A model generated the notes under the pieces. That model had not been told where the DNA came from and did no database searches. It saw only the letters and a program-made list of their open reading frames with translations. Both the position numbers and the translations under genes were made by a program. Of a DNA stretch of 64,000 bases, positions 14,297-22,720 are shown one piece after another; the stretch's first letter is position 1; every line of letters begins with the position of its first letter. Source of the stretch: Bacillota bacterium (lineage in GTDB: Bacteria; Bacillota; Clostridia; Peptostreptococcales; Anaerovoracaceae); contig JAQXGH010000050.1 in NCBI GenBank assembly GCA_029006195.1, positions 1 to 64,000 on the forward strand, read 5' to 3'.

Positions 14297-16026
14297 GAAC
14301 ACCTGCAGAAATATTTAGAGAAAGCTTAAAAATAGATGGAAAACCAGAGAGAATGCTTAAGCAGTATGAAGCCTTTGAATTCATATTTGGCGATCCATGT
14401 AACGCATACCTTAGAGGAAACAGAGTTAAGGGTTCAACAAGCGTTGACAGATGGGGAACAACTATCCTTTTCCCTGAAGATGCGCCAGGCCCTACACCGC
14501 ACATCACAGACGAACTCAAGGTTTGTAAGGACATAACTAGATGGCGTGAATATGTACGTGCGCCAGACCTCATCGCTAACTGCAGCGAAGGCTGGGAGCC
14601 TTTTAGAAAGAGATGCGAAGAGGCGAGGGAGAATGGTAAAATCCCAATCATCCTTTGGGGTACAGGAATATTCGAACAGGCACACTTCCTCATGGGAATT
14701 CCTGATACTCTGACAAATCTCTATGAGCACCCTAAGGAAATGCACGAACTTATTGACTATATATTCGAATACAGAATGCAGTACCTAAAGATGCTTGTTG
14801 AGAACATGCATCCTGATGCTATCCTGTCACATGATGACTGGGGTACAAATGCCGCACTCTTCATGCAGCCAGACCTTTGGAGAGAGTTCTTTAAGGAACC
14901 TTACCGTAAACTCTACAAATATATGCATGACAATGACGTAATCGTTATCCATCACGCTGACTCATACTTGGTTCCTATTATCGAAGATATAATCGAAATC
15001 GGAGTCCAGGTTTGGCAGGGCGTACTGCCTGAAAACGACATTCCTAGATTGCAGGATCAAATCAAGGGCAGAATGGTTCTCTTTGGCGGCTTCGGCGCAG
15101 CTATCGATAGGGCTGATTCAACAGAAGAAGAAATTTATGAGTACGTAACAAAGGGTCTTGATGAATACTGTCCCAGAGGCGGATTTGTGCCTTGCATTAC
15201 ATATGGCGCTCCTGGCTCGGTATTCCCTCACGTGGATCCGGTAATAAATAGAGCGATAGACGACTACAACAGCAGGCTTCATATCCATCAGTATAGACCG
15301 GCAAAACCTGTTCGCAGAAACCTTCAGTCGGCTGATAAGGTGGCAGTTATTTCAAAGGCTACAGTCTCAGACGACGGCCCTATTCTGGACAGAATTGCTG
15401 GAGCTATTAAGAAGGGACAGAAGGCCAAGGTATTAAAGTTATCACAGCAGGCGATAGAAGAGGGTACACCTGCCCAGCAGATACTCTCAGATGGACTTAT
15501 CAAGGGAATGAGCCAGCTGGGTGATGAATTCTCGGCGAATAAAGCCTTTGTGCCAGAAATGCTTATGGCTGCCAAGTGCATGAGCGCTGCTACAGAAATG
15601 CTTAAGCCTCATCTGGTGGGTGAAGGCTCAGAAACAATAGGCAAGGCCTGCATAGGAACAGTAAAGGGCGATATGCATGACATAGGCAAAAACCTGGTTA
15701 AAATCATGCTCGAAGGCAGCGGTATCGATGTAATAGATCTGGGAACTGATGTTTCAGCAGAGATTTTCATAGATACAGCAGCTAGAGAAAACTGCGACCT
15801 TATCGTATGCTCATCACTTCTGACAACAACAATGCCTGAAATGCGCAGAGTTGTTGAACTGGCTAAGGATAAGGGTATTAGAGATAGTATCAAGATCTTT
15901 GTGGGAGGATCTCCTGTAACTCAGGAATTCGCAGACGAAATCGGCGCTGACATATATACAGATGATGCCGCCAGCGCATCAAGAGCCGCAGTAGCAGCAC
16001 TTGCAAACAGAAAGGAAAAACAATGA
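14293..16026 (+). CDS. UroD-family methyltransferase fused to a corrinoid-binding domain
   Basis: The 577-residue protein joins two functions. Residues about 1-350 are a uroporphyrinogen-decarboxylase-type barrel of the MtaA/CmuA methyltransferase group (FGDPCNAYLRGNRVKG; SHDDWGTNAALFMQP; VIHHADSYL; VLFGGFGA). Residues about 355-445 form the helical cap of B12 modules, and 450-577 the B12 Rossmann domain with the base-off signature GDMHDIGKN (His462 as cobalt ligand), SSLLTTTM and VGGSP. CmuA of chloromethane degraders has the same order. It would take a methyl group from an unidentified donor onto its own corrinoid, or pass one from it. Overlaps both neighbours by four bases. Confidence 0.9.
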   Translation: MRTPAEIFRESLKIDGKPERMLKQYEAFEFIFGDPCNAYLRGNRVKGSTSVDRWGTTILFPEDAPGPTPHITDELKVCKDITRWREYVRAPDLIANCSEGWEPFRKRCEEARENGKIPIILWGTGIFEQAHFLMGIPDTLTNLYEHPKEMHELIDYIFEYRMQYLKMLVENMHPDAILSHDDWGTNAALFMQPDLWREFFKEPYRKLYKYMHDNDVIVIHHADSYLVPIIEDIIEIGVQVWQGVLPENDIPRLQDQIKGRMVLFGGFGAAIDRADSTEEEIYEYVTKGLDEYCPRGGFVPCITYGAPGSVFPHVDPVINRAIDDYNSRLHIHQYRPAKPVRRNLQSADKVAVISKATVSDDGPILDRIAGAIKKGQKAKVLKLSQQAIEEGTPAQQILSDGLIKGMSQLGDEFSANKAFVPEMLMAAKCMSAATEMLKPHLVGEGSETIGKACIGTVKGDMHDIGKNLVKIMLEGSGIDVIDLGTDVSAEIFIDTAARENCDLIVCSSLLTTTMPEMRRVVELAKDKGIRDSIKIFVGGSPVTQEFADEIGADIYTDDAASASRAAVAALANRKEKQ

Positions 16027-17066
16027 GTGAATTAAATTACAATAAAATGATATTTATAGATAATACTTCGAATGATCCGCACTATAACCTGGCATTTGAG
16101 GAGTATATTCTTAATAACGTGGCCAAGGATTCAGGCGATGGCCCTGACGGCGGCGTTCCTATTCTTCTCCTTTGGCAGAATGGTCCATCGGTTATTATCG
16201 GTAAGTATCAGAACACACTTGAAGAGATTAATTACGATTATATTCGTGAAAATAACATTAACGTAGTCCGCAGAAATACAGGTGGCGGAGCGGTTTATCA
16301 CGATCTGGGCAATTTGAACTATTCGTTCATTATCCCGGATGTGGAGTCAAAAGTTGACTTTAAGACTTTCACCATACCTGTAGTCAAGGCGCTGAATTCA
16401 CAGGGCATTGCAGCGGAGCAGGCTGGTCGAAATGACATACTGGTGGACGGCAAGAAGTTCTCTGGAAACGCTCAGCAGTTCAGTAAGCACAGAATGCTTC
16501 ACCACGGAACTATAATGTTCGACGTGGATACTGAAGCGGTAGCAGGTGCGCTTCGCGTTAAGCCGGGCAAATTTAAATCAAAGGCTACAAAGTCAGTTAG
16601 AAGCAGGGTCACAAATCTTAAGCCTTACTTTGACAAAGCAGAGGGTACTAAGCTGGAAACGGGCCTGGATCTGAAGGCTTTGCTCATAGACTGGTTCGGT
16701 AAAGAATACGAGCTTGAGGTTAGGGAACTTACAGAAGCTCAGCTTGCAGAAATTGAGGAACTTAAGAAGGCAAAGTACGACACGGATGCGTGGAATTTTG
16801 GTAAATCGCCAAAAGCCGATGTGACAAGAGGTGATTTCTTTAGATGTGGATACGTGGAATTCAATTTCACGATCGATAAGCATAAGGTAAAGAGCCTTAA
16901 GCTCACCGGTGACTTCTTCACAAGCAGGGATATAGAGGAGTTTGAAGATATGTTCACTGGTGTTCAGTACACAAGAGATGCCATTATGGAAGTGCTTAAG
17001 AAGGCTGATCTCAAATCGTTCTTAGGCGATGTTACAGCTGAGGAGCTAATTGAAGTAATCGTTTAG
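16023..17066 (+). CDS. lplA: lipoate-protein ligase A
   Basis: The 347-residue protein has the LplA catalytic domain (RRNTGGGAVYHDLGNLNYSF near residues 80-100; lysine in VDGKKFSGNAQ) and a C-terminal accessory domain (about 260-347), so it is the complete bidomain ligase. It attaches lipoate to carrier proteins such as GcvH. Its ATGA overlap with the methyltransferase-corrinoid gene makes it the third gene of that operon. No lipoylated protein is encoded in this window. The co-expression suggests a lipoyl protein is used by the same metabolism, for instance glycine cleavage, but this is inference. Confidence 0.92.
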   Translation: MSELNYNKMIFIDNTSNDPHYNLAFEEYILNNVAKDSGDGPDGGVPILLLWQNGPSVIIGKYQNTLEEINYDYIRENNINVVRRNTGGGAVYHDLGNLNYSFIIPDVESKVDFKTFTIPVVKALNSQGIAAEQAGRNDILVDGKKFSGNAQQFSKHRMLHHGTIMFDVDTEAVAGALRVKPGKFKSKATKSVRSRVTNLKPYFDKAEGTKLETGLDLKALLIDWFGKEYELEVRELTEAQLAEIEELKKAKYDTDAWNFGKSPKADVTRGDFFRCGYVEFNFTIDKHKVKSLKLTGDFFTSRDIEEFEDMFTGVQYTRDAIMEVLKKADLKSFLGDVTAEELIEVIV

Positions 17067-17090
17067 TCCTTATACATTCTGAGACGCCAA

Positions 17091-17121
17091 GCCCCAACGA
17101 TCAGCGTCGGATCGATGGGGC
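17091..17121. repeat. strong hairpin between convergent lplA and gltX
   Basis: GCCCCAACGATC pairs with GATCGATGGGGC with one mismatch and a seven-base loop. There is no T run on either side, so termination is uncertain; it may act as a transcript-end stabiliser for either gene. Confidence 0.45.
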
Positions 17122-17185
17122 CTAAATGTGCCATTGATATCGCTTCGGAGTGACGCTGGATGAATTCAACACCTATGCAGCCAAA

Positions 17186-18925
17186 TTATTTGATAAGAGC
17201 GTTGATTCTTCTCTTAGTTTCTTCTTCACCCAGAATCTGCTGGATTTCCCATACGTCTGGTGACTGGCTTCTGCCAACGATGGCAATACGAATAGCTGTT
17301 GATACGTGTGCTACGCTGCCCTTGTAATCTTCAGGGTGCTTCTTGTAGTCTTTTGGCTTAACAGCATATCCTAAATCTGCAGTGATTTCACGGATCTTTT
17401 CGAACCACTGTGACTGATCATCGCTGTGATCGTAAGTTGCCAGGTAACGCTTGAGGATTTCGTTAGCATCTTCTTCGCTTACCTGTTCTGGATATGGTTC
17501 TTCGATAGTGAAGTGTTCTGCATAGAAGTACTTGATGAATTCGAAGATCTGCTTAGCATAGATAAGGTCCTTACGAGGCTTGTTATCGTTTCTGCCAAGG
17601 TCTAAGATCTTAGTCAGGTATTCCTTATCTTCAAGAAGTGAGAGTACTTCTGGCTTGAATTCTCTAGCCCAGCCAATCATGAAGTCAGCCAGCTCGTTTG
17701 CCGGAATCTTCAGGAGAACGTCCTTTGATACGTCGTTCAGCTTGTTAAGGTCAAAGAGTGCGCCACCGCTTGACATCTTATCTGTAGTGAACTTGAATTC
17801 ATCGATATCTGCATCTGGATTTTCTGCGCGCCATTCTTCGAAGTTTGAATTCAGGATAGTCAGCAGGTATTCCTTAACAGCCTGTGGGTGGTAACCTTCG
17901 TTTCTGTAGTAGTCCAGTGAAAGTTCAGGGTCTTTTCTCTTACTGAGCTTTCTCTTGTTGCCTGTTTCGTCGTCAACCTTCATGAGTACTGCAGTGTGGC
18001 AGTAAGTAGGAAGGTCAAATCCCAGGAAGCTGAAGAGCTCAACGTGGATAGGAAGTGACATGAGCCATTCTTCACCACGTACTACGTGAGTTGTTCTCAT
18101 GAGATGATCATCAACTGCGTGAGCGAAGTGGTATGTAGGGATACCGTTAGCCTTAAGGATGATTACATCCTGTTCGTTAGCTGGCATTGCCAGTTCGCCG
18201 CGGATAGCGTCGTTAACCTTGATGTAGATAACGCCGTCTCTGTTTTCGAATGAGTATCCGTACTTGCTTTCGCAGCTCTTGCCGCATTCCAGGCAGTGGG
18301 CAGGGTCGACCTTGTTGCCCTTTGACTTGATTCTTACTACGTAAGGCTTGCCTGCAGCGATGTTAGCTTCGATTTCTTCGAAAGTAAGGTTTCTTGATTT
18401 CTCAGCATACTTGCCATAGATACCTGTAGTTTCCTTATTAGCTTCCTGCTGCTCTCTGATCGCAGCGATTTCTTCTTCTGTTAAGAAGCAAGGGTAAGCC
18501 TTGCCCTGCTTAACCAGATCCTTAACGAATGCCTGATATACAGGTCCGCGGTTGCTCTGGAAGTATGGGCCGTATGAACCGACTTCTGTCTGGTTGCCGT
18601 CAGCGTCCAGAAGAGCACCTTCGTCAAAGTTAATGTCAAAGAATTTCAGTGAGTTGATGATTGTTTCAACTGCGCCTTCTACGTATCTCTTATCATCTGT
18701 ATCTTCGATTCTGAGATAGAAAGTTCCGCCTGACTGGTGAGCCAGTCTTTCATCAACGAATGCGCCGTAGAGGTTTCCCAGGTGGATAAAACCTGTAGGG
18801 CTTGGTCCAAGTCTTGTTATGATAGCGTCGTCTGCCTTATCTCTAGCAGGGTAGAGGGCTTCATAATCAGCTGGAGTTTTGTCTATTTCAGGGAATAATA
18901 ATTCCGCAAGCTTGTTGTAATCCAT
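17186..18925 (-). CDS. gltX: glutamyl-tRNA synthetase
   Basis: The 579-residue class I synthetase has the HIGH-type motif PSPTGFIHLGNL near residue 42-53, the KMSKS-type motif KLSKRKD near 340, and a cysteine pair CLECGKSC in the connective region (near 205) that may hold zinc. The catalytic core is followed by the helical anticodon-binding region. It is longer than E. coli GltX (471) but similar to clostridial forms. It charges tRNA-Glu and, in organisms with GatCAB, may also charge tRNA-Gln. GGAG precedes the ATG. It has its own promoter after the dapA terminator. Confidence 0.95.
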   Translation of the reverse strand: MDYNKLAELLFPEIDKTPADYEALYPARDKADDAIITRLGPSPTGFIHLGNLYGAFVDERLAHQSGGTFYLRIEDTDDKRYVEGAVETIINSLKFFDINFDEGALLDADGNQTEVGSYGPYFQSNRGPVYQAFVKDLVKQGKAYPCFLTEEEIAAIREQQEANKETTGIYGKYAEKSRNLTFEEIEANIAAGKPYVVRIKSKGNKVDPAHCLECGKSCESKYGYSFENRDGVIYIKVNDAIRGELAMPANEQDVIILKANGIPTYHFAHAVDDHLMRTTHVVRGEEWLMSLPIHVELFSFLGFDLPTYCHTAVLMKVDDETGNKRKLSKRKDPELSLDYYRNEGYHPQAVKEYLLTILNSNFEEWRAENPDADIDEFKFTTDKMSSGGALFDLNKLNDVSKDVLLKIPANELADFMIGWAREFKPEVLSLLEDKEYLTKILDLGRNDNKPRKDLIYAKQIFEFIKYFYAEHFTIEEPYPEQVSEEDANEILKRYLATYDHSDDQSQWFEKIREITADLGYAVKPKDYKKHPEDYKGSVAHVSTAIRIAIVGRSQSPDVWEIQQILGEEETKRRINALIK

Positions 18926-18967
18926 ATTATTTCTCCATATAAAAGTATTTGTTAGCTTATCTAAATA

Positions 18968-18976
18968 ATTGTATCA
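18968..18976 (-). promoter_or_regulatory. extended -10 promoter of gltX
   Basis: On the minus strand TGATACAAT gives an extended -10 box (TACAAT at 18968-18973), about 45 bases before the gltX start. The -35 region is weak. Confidence 0.45.
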
Positions 18977-18996
18977 CAAGTTACCTTATAATGGGC

Positions 18997-19030
18997 AAAA
19001 AAAGACTGCCAATCTTGAAGACGGCAGCCT
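18997..19030 (-). terminator. terminator of the lysine operon after dapA
   Basis: On the minus strand GGCTGCC pairs with GGCAGTC around an AT-rich loop and is followed by seven T residues (A run 18997-19003 on plus). Confidence 0.82.
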
Positions 19031-19043
19031 TTGCATTATTAAA

Positions 19044-19940
19044 TTACTTAGCGTACTTGTCAATGAGTCCCAGAGGTTCCATTGTAGCTCTGAGCTTAGC
19101 TCTGTTAGCTTCTTCCATTGGATAAAGTGGAAGTCTGTAACCGCCAACATTGAAACCAGCCATGTTCATAGCAGCCTTGATAGGAATAGGGTTTACTTCG
19201 ATGAACAGGTTGTTGATGAATGGTAACAGTTCGATCTGAGCCTTCTTAGCTTCTTCAGTGTTTCCTTCCAGGTAATCCATAACCATCTTATGAGTTTCAT
19301 AAGGCATGATGTTTGATAATACTGAGATAACACCTGAACCTCCCATTGAGAGGAGAGGAACGATCATGTCATCGTTACCGCTGTAGATTGCGAAGTTTTC
19401 GTCTGCGAACTTAGCAATCTTAGCCAGGTAACCGAAGTTGCCGCTTGCTTCCTTGATACCGATGATGTTCTTGTGCTTTGAAAGTCTTTCTACAGCTTCC
19501 ACAGGGATGCCGATACCAGTTCTTCCTGGGATGTTGTACAGGATGATAGGAATATCAACAGCGTCTGCTACTGCTTCGAAATGTCTGCAGTGACCTTCGA
19601 AGTTTGCCTTGTTGTAGTAAGGTGAGATGTTAAGGAGAGCATCTACGCCAGCTTCCTGGAAGTCCTTGCTGTATTTGATAACTGATGCTGTGCAGTTTGA
19701 ACCGCTGCTTGCGATGATTGGAACTCTGCCCTTAACTCTGTCAACTGTGAAGTTAACGATCTGCATATCTTCTTCGTGAGTCATTGTTGGTGATTCACTT
19801 GTTGTTCCTAAAACGAGGATTGCGTCTGTCTTGCCTTCGATCTGGAAGTCGATAAGTCTTCCCAGTTCGTCGAAATTGATTGATCCATCTTCGTTGAATG
19901 GAGTGATGAGAGCTACGATTGAACCTTTAATCTGCTTCAT
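19044..19940 (-). CDS. dapA: 4-hydroxy-tetrahydrodipicolinate synthase
   Basis: The 298-residue TIM-barrel protein carries the DapA signatures GTTSESPTM (substrate loop), ILYNIPGRTG (tyrosine of the proton relay) and IIGIKEASG, whose lysine forms the Schiff base with pyruvate. It condenses pyruvate and aspartate semialdehyde in the first lysine-specific step. It is the last gene of the ddh-lysA-dapA unit, 41 bases after lysA and before a strong terminator. Confidence 0.96.
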   Translation of the reverse strand: MKQIKGSIVALITPFNEDGSINFDELGRLIDFQIEGKTDAILVLGTTSESPTMTHEEDMQIVNFTVDRVKGRVPIIASSGSNCTASVIKYSKDFQEAGVDALLNISPYYNKANFEGHCRHFEAVADAVDIPIILYNIPGRTGIGIPVEAVERLSKHKNIIGIKEASGNFGYLAKIAKFADENFAIYSGNDDMIVPLLSMGGSGVISVLSNIMPYETHKMVMDYLEGNTEEAKKAQIELLPFINNLFIEVNPIPIKAAMNMAGFNVGGYRLPLYPMEEANRAKLRATMEPLGLIDKYAK

Positions 19941-19981
19941 GATGTGTCCTTTCTTATATAATAATATTTTCTATATGTTCA

Positions 19982-21253
19982 TTAAAAAATTGATTCGTTT
20001 GTTTCAAGTGCTTCAAGTTCCTTGTAGTCTTCTCTCTTGAGAACTACTCTAGCGCTGTCGCCGTTTACGAATACAACTGGAGGTCTACCAAGCTTGTTGT
20101 AAACTGAAGCCATACTGTAGCCGTAAGCACCTGTTGAGTAAACCAGGATAAGGTCTCCTGGATAACTTTCTGGAAGTGGAGCTTCCTTGATGATAACGTC
20201 GCCTGATTCACAGCACTTACCAGCGATTACATAGTTCTTAGTAGCTGGTTCAGTTTCTCTAGTGAGGTTTGTGCACTGATATTCAGCACCGTAGAGAGCA
20301 GGTCTGATGTTGTCTGCCATACCACCGTCGATGAAGAGGTATTCCTTAGAATCAGTTTTCTTTCTGCAGCCTGCAGTATAGATTGTATATCCTGAATCTC
20401 CAACCAGTGATCTGCCTGGTTCGATGCAGATGATTTTGATATCAAGACCGCGAGTTTCCATCTGACATTCGCAGTTTGTGATCATTCTCTTACATACTGT
20501 AGGGATGTCATCTGGATCGTCAGCGTCAGTGTACTGGATAGCGAAGCCGCCGCCCAGGTCCAGTTCGTTTACAGTTACGCCGTGAGCCTTAACCATTTCT
20601 TCGATGAAATCGAACATAGCCTGGATTTCGCCTTCGAATGATGAAGCTGCGAAAATCTGTGAACCGATGTGAGCGTGGAAGCCCTGGAACTCGAGCTGGC
20701 TGCTAGCGTTAACAGTTTCAACCATTTCCAGGATTTCATCCTTCTTATCGATTGAGATACCGAACTTGCTGTCCTTAGTAGCTGTAGCGATGTATTCGTG
20801 AGTATGTGCTTCAACACCAGGGTTAACACGTACCAGAATGTCTGCTGGCTTGCCTTCTTCTTCTGCGATCTTAGCGATAAGGCCAAGTTCGTCAGCGTTG
20901 TCAACAACGATGTGGCCTCTGCCCTTACCAAGATACTCTGTGATTTCTCTTGGTGTCTTGTTGTTGCCGTGGAAGTAGAGCTTGCTTACTGGGACACCGT
21001 TAGTAGTGAGGCAGTAAACTTCGCCGCCGCTTACGCAGTCAAAGTACATACCTGCTTCGTTGGCCATTCTAGCTGTATAGCCTGAGCAGAAAGCCTTTGA
21101 AGCATAAAGTACTCTTGTTTCAAATTTATCTGACTTGAAGTTATCAAGATATTCGCTGATTCTTGTTCTGATTCTTTCTTCGTCGTAGATCATTACAGGA
21201 GTGCCTGTCTTCTCTACGACTTTCTTCAGTATGTCCGTTGCCGGATGTAACAT
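19982..21253 (-). CDS. lysA: diaminopimelate decarboxylase
   Basis: The 423-residue fold III PLP enzyme has the PLP lysine in LYASKAFCSG near residue 50, the glycine-rich LDLGGGFAIQY, EPGRSLVGDSG for phosphate binding, and the active-site cysteine and acid in AGKCCESGDVI. It decarboxylates meso-diaminopimelate to lysine. It lies between ddh and dapA in an operon controlled by the lysine riboswitch upstream of ddh. Confidence 0.96.
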   Translation of the reverse strand: MLHPATDILKKVVEKTGTPVMIYDEERIRTRISEYLDNFKSDKFETRVLYASKAFCSGYTARMANEAGMYFDCVSGGEVYCLTTNGVPVSKLYFHGNNKTPREITEYLGKGRGHIVVDNADELGLIAKIAEEEGKPADILVRVNPGVEAHTHEYIATATKDSKFGISIDKKDEILEMVETVNASSQLEFQGFHAHIGSQIFAASSFEGEIQAMFDFIEEMVKAHGVTVNELDLGGGFAIQYTDADDPDDIPTVCKRMITNCECQMETRGLDIKIICIEPGRSLVGDSGYTIYTAGCRKKTDSKEYLFIDGGMADNIRPALYGAEYQCTNLTRETEPATKNYVIAGKCCESGDVIIKEAPLPESYPGDLILVYSTGAYGYSMASVYNKLGRPPVVFVNGDSARVVLKREDYKELEALETNESIF

Positions 21254-21284
21254 TGTAGTCCTCCTAATATTTCAAGTTAAGCAA

Positions 21285-22268
21285 TTACATGTAGTGGTGA
21301 AGAAGATCTTCTGTAGTCTTGTTGATCAGGTAAGCTGGAGCGATGTCAGCCATAGTGATGCAACCAGTTCTGCCTTCCTGGCTCATTCTGTAAACAGCTC
21401 TAGCTACTGATGTGAGGACGCTGCCTGTGAAGAATGGGTTTGAATCCAGGTTGAGCTTGTATTCGATAACGTTATTGAACTGATCTTCCTGTCCAGTAGT
21501 GCCGCTGTGGATAACAACGCCGCCATGTGGGAGGCCTGAGTGGTTAGCCTTCATTTCTTCTGCTGAAATGAATTCTACTGTTGTATCATATTCGTCAAAG
21601 TAGTTAGGCATGTTAACGATTTCTGAAGTGATTCTTTCCTTATCAGCACCTTCTTCAGCTACAACGTAGCAGTATCTAGTGTGCTTTTCTCTAGTTGTGA
21701 ATTCAGGAGTTTCGCCGTTTCTGATTCTTTCCATAGCTGCTTCTACTGGAATAGTGTACTGTCTGGCATCGATAACGCCTTCGATTCTTCTTACTGCATC
21801 TGAGTGGCCCTGTGAAACGCCCTTGCCCCAGAATGTATAAACTGAACCGCCAGGAAGAATAGCATCTGCATATACTCTGTTGATTGAGAAGAGACCTGGG
21901 TCCCATCCGCATGAGATAGCTGCTAAAGTGCCGTTAGCATTTGCAACTTCCTTAACTTCTTCATAGTGCTGCATGATCTTAACGTGTGTATCAAATGAGT
22001 CAACGCAGTTGAAGTACTGTACGTATTCAGGTGTCTGACCCATAAGGTCTGTAGCACTACCACCGCAAAGTACCATTACGTCGATCTTATCCTTAAAGTT
22101 TACTGCTTCTGATGCTGGGTAAACTTCAACGCCTTCTGTCTTGATTTTTACTGAAGCTGGATCTCTTCTTGAGAAAACTGCAACCAGTTCCATATCTTCA
22201 CTCTTAGTTACTGCTGCTTCAACGCCTCTTGCCAGGTTACCATAACCCATAATACCGATTCTAATCAT
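21285..22268 (-). CDS. ddh: meso-diaminopimelate D-dehydrogenase
   Basis: The 327-residue protein starts with the dinucleotide motif IRIGIMGYGNLARGVE and contains FSRRDP, CGWDPGLFSINR and GVSQGHSDAVRRIEGV, all characteristic of Ddh. It makes meso-diaminopimelate from tetrahydrodipicolinate in one NADPH-dependent reductive amination, replacing the acylated intermediates route. It is the first gene after the lysine riboswitch. DapB is not in the window. Confidence 0.95.
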   Translation of the reverse strand: MIRIGIMGYGNLARGVEAAVTKSEDMELVAVFSRRDPASVKIKTEGVEVYPASEAVNFKDKIDVMVLCGGSATDLMGQTPEYVQYFNCVDSFDTHVKIMQHYEEVKEVANANGTLAAISCGWDPGLFSINRVYADAILPGGSVYTFWGKGVSQGHSDAVRRIEGVIDARQYTIPVEAAMERIRNGETPEFTTREKHTRYCYVVAEEGADKERITSEIVNMPNYFDEYDTTVEFISAEEMKANHSGLPHGGVVIHSGTTGQEDQFNNVIEYKLNLDSNPFFTGSVLTSVARAVYRMSQEGRTGCITMADIAPAYLINKTTEDLLHHYM

Positions 22269-22340
22269 TTGAATGCCCTTTCTTAATAAATACTTTTAAG
22301 ACCTTGTATATAATAATTATCTTTAGTTAATGAAATACAT

Positions 22341-22376
22341 ACAAAAGCCGTAGAATGCGAAACGCGTCTACGGCAG
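22341..22376 (-). terminator. expression-platform terminator of the lysine riboswitch
   Basis: On the minus strand GCCGTAGA (22367-22374) pairs with TCTACGGC (22347-22354) across CGCGTTTCGCAT, followed by TTTTGT. It lies after the aptamer and about 70 bases before ddh, so lysine binding would favour premature termination. Confidence 0.85.
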
Positions 22377-22404
22377 ATAAATCAATAATTAATCTCTTAA
22401 CCAT

Positions 22405-22570
22405 CAATAGCGCTCCACTTTCGTGACAGTCCATTACATATTCTGCAATGACCCAGGGTAACTGTCGAGTTCTAAGTTCCCTTCGGCAGAAGTTCCTTTC
22501 GCATGCACCCGATAACAAATACTCTCAATTGCCGTGTGCACCTACTGATAAATTCCGCGCCTCTATTAAA
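22405..22570 (-). promoter_or_regulatory. lysine riboswitch (L-box) aptamer
   Basis: Read on the minus strand, the segment shows the conserved L-box core in order: AGAGGCGCG at the 5' end of P1, AGTA, GGGTGC, GAAAGGAAC, GCCGAAGG, CCTGGGTC, GGACTGTCA and the closing GGAGCGCTATT that re-forms P1. Size (about 165 bases) and the downstream genes ddh-lysA-dapA agree. The terminator at 22341-22376 is its expression platform. Confidence 0.95.
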
Positions 22571-22592
22571 GTTATGTATTATTAACGTTTTC

Positions 22593-22621
22593 ATTATCCC
22601 ACTTGCAAAGGCTATTGTCAA
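22593..22621 (-). promoter_or_regulatory. sigma-A promoter of the lysine operon
   Basis: On the minus strand TTGACA (22616-22621) and GATAAT (22593-22598) are 17 bases apart with an extended TGG before the -10 box. It initiates just upstream of the L-box. Confidence 0.85.
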
Positions 22622-22677
22622 CAGTAAGTTCAAGGCATATTAAGGGTTCGCAGACCCTACCGAAAGGCCTGAATGGA

Positions 22678-22686
22678 TGATATAAT
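22678..22686 (+). promoter_or_regulatory. extended -10 promoter of nth
   Basis: TGATATAAT provides an extended -10 with TATAAT at 22681-22686. Transcription would begin near 22693, inside the in-frame ATG at 22691, which therefore cannot be the start; the ATG at 22721 has GGAGG upstream. Confidence 0.6.
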
Positions 22687-22720
22687 ATAGATGAATTTTA
22701 TTAGATGGAGGCAGACCTTA

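Noticed and set aside
14093..14302. Antisense cysteine-containing frame across the DUF2284/methyltransferase junction
   Set aside because: It is the mirror of cysteine codons in the real gene and has no start context.
22640..22660. tRNA-like GGGTTCGCAGACCCT
   Set aside because: It is an isolated short hairpin; no acceptor, D or anticodon arms can be drawn around it.
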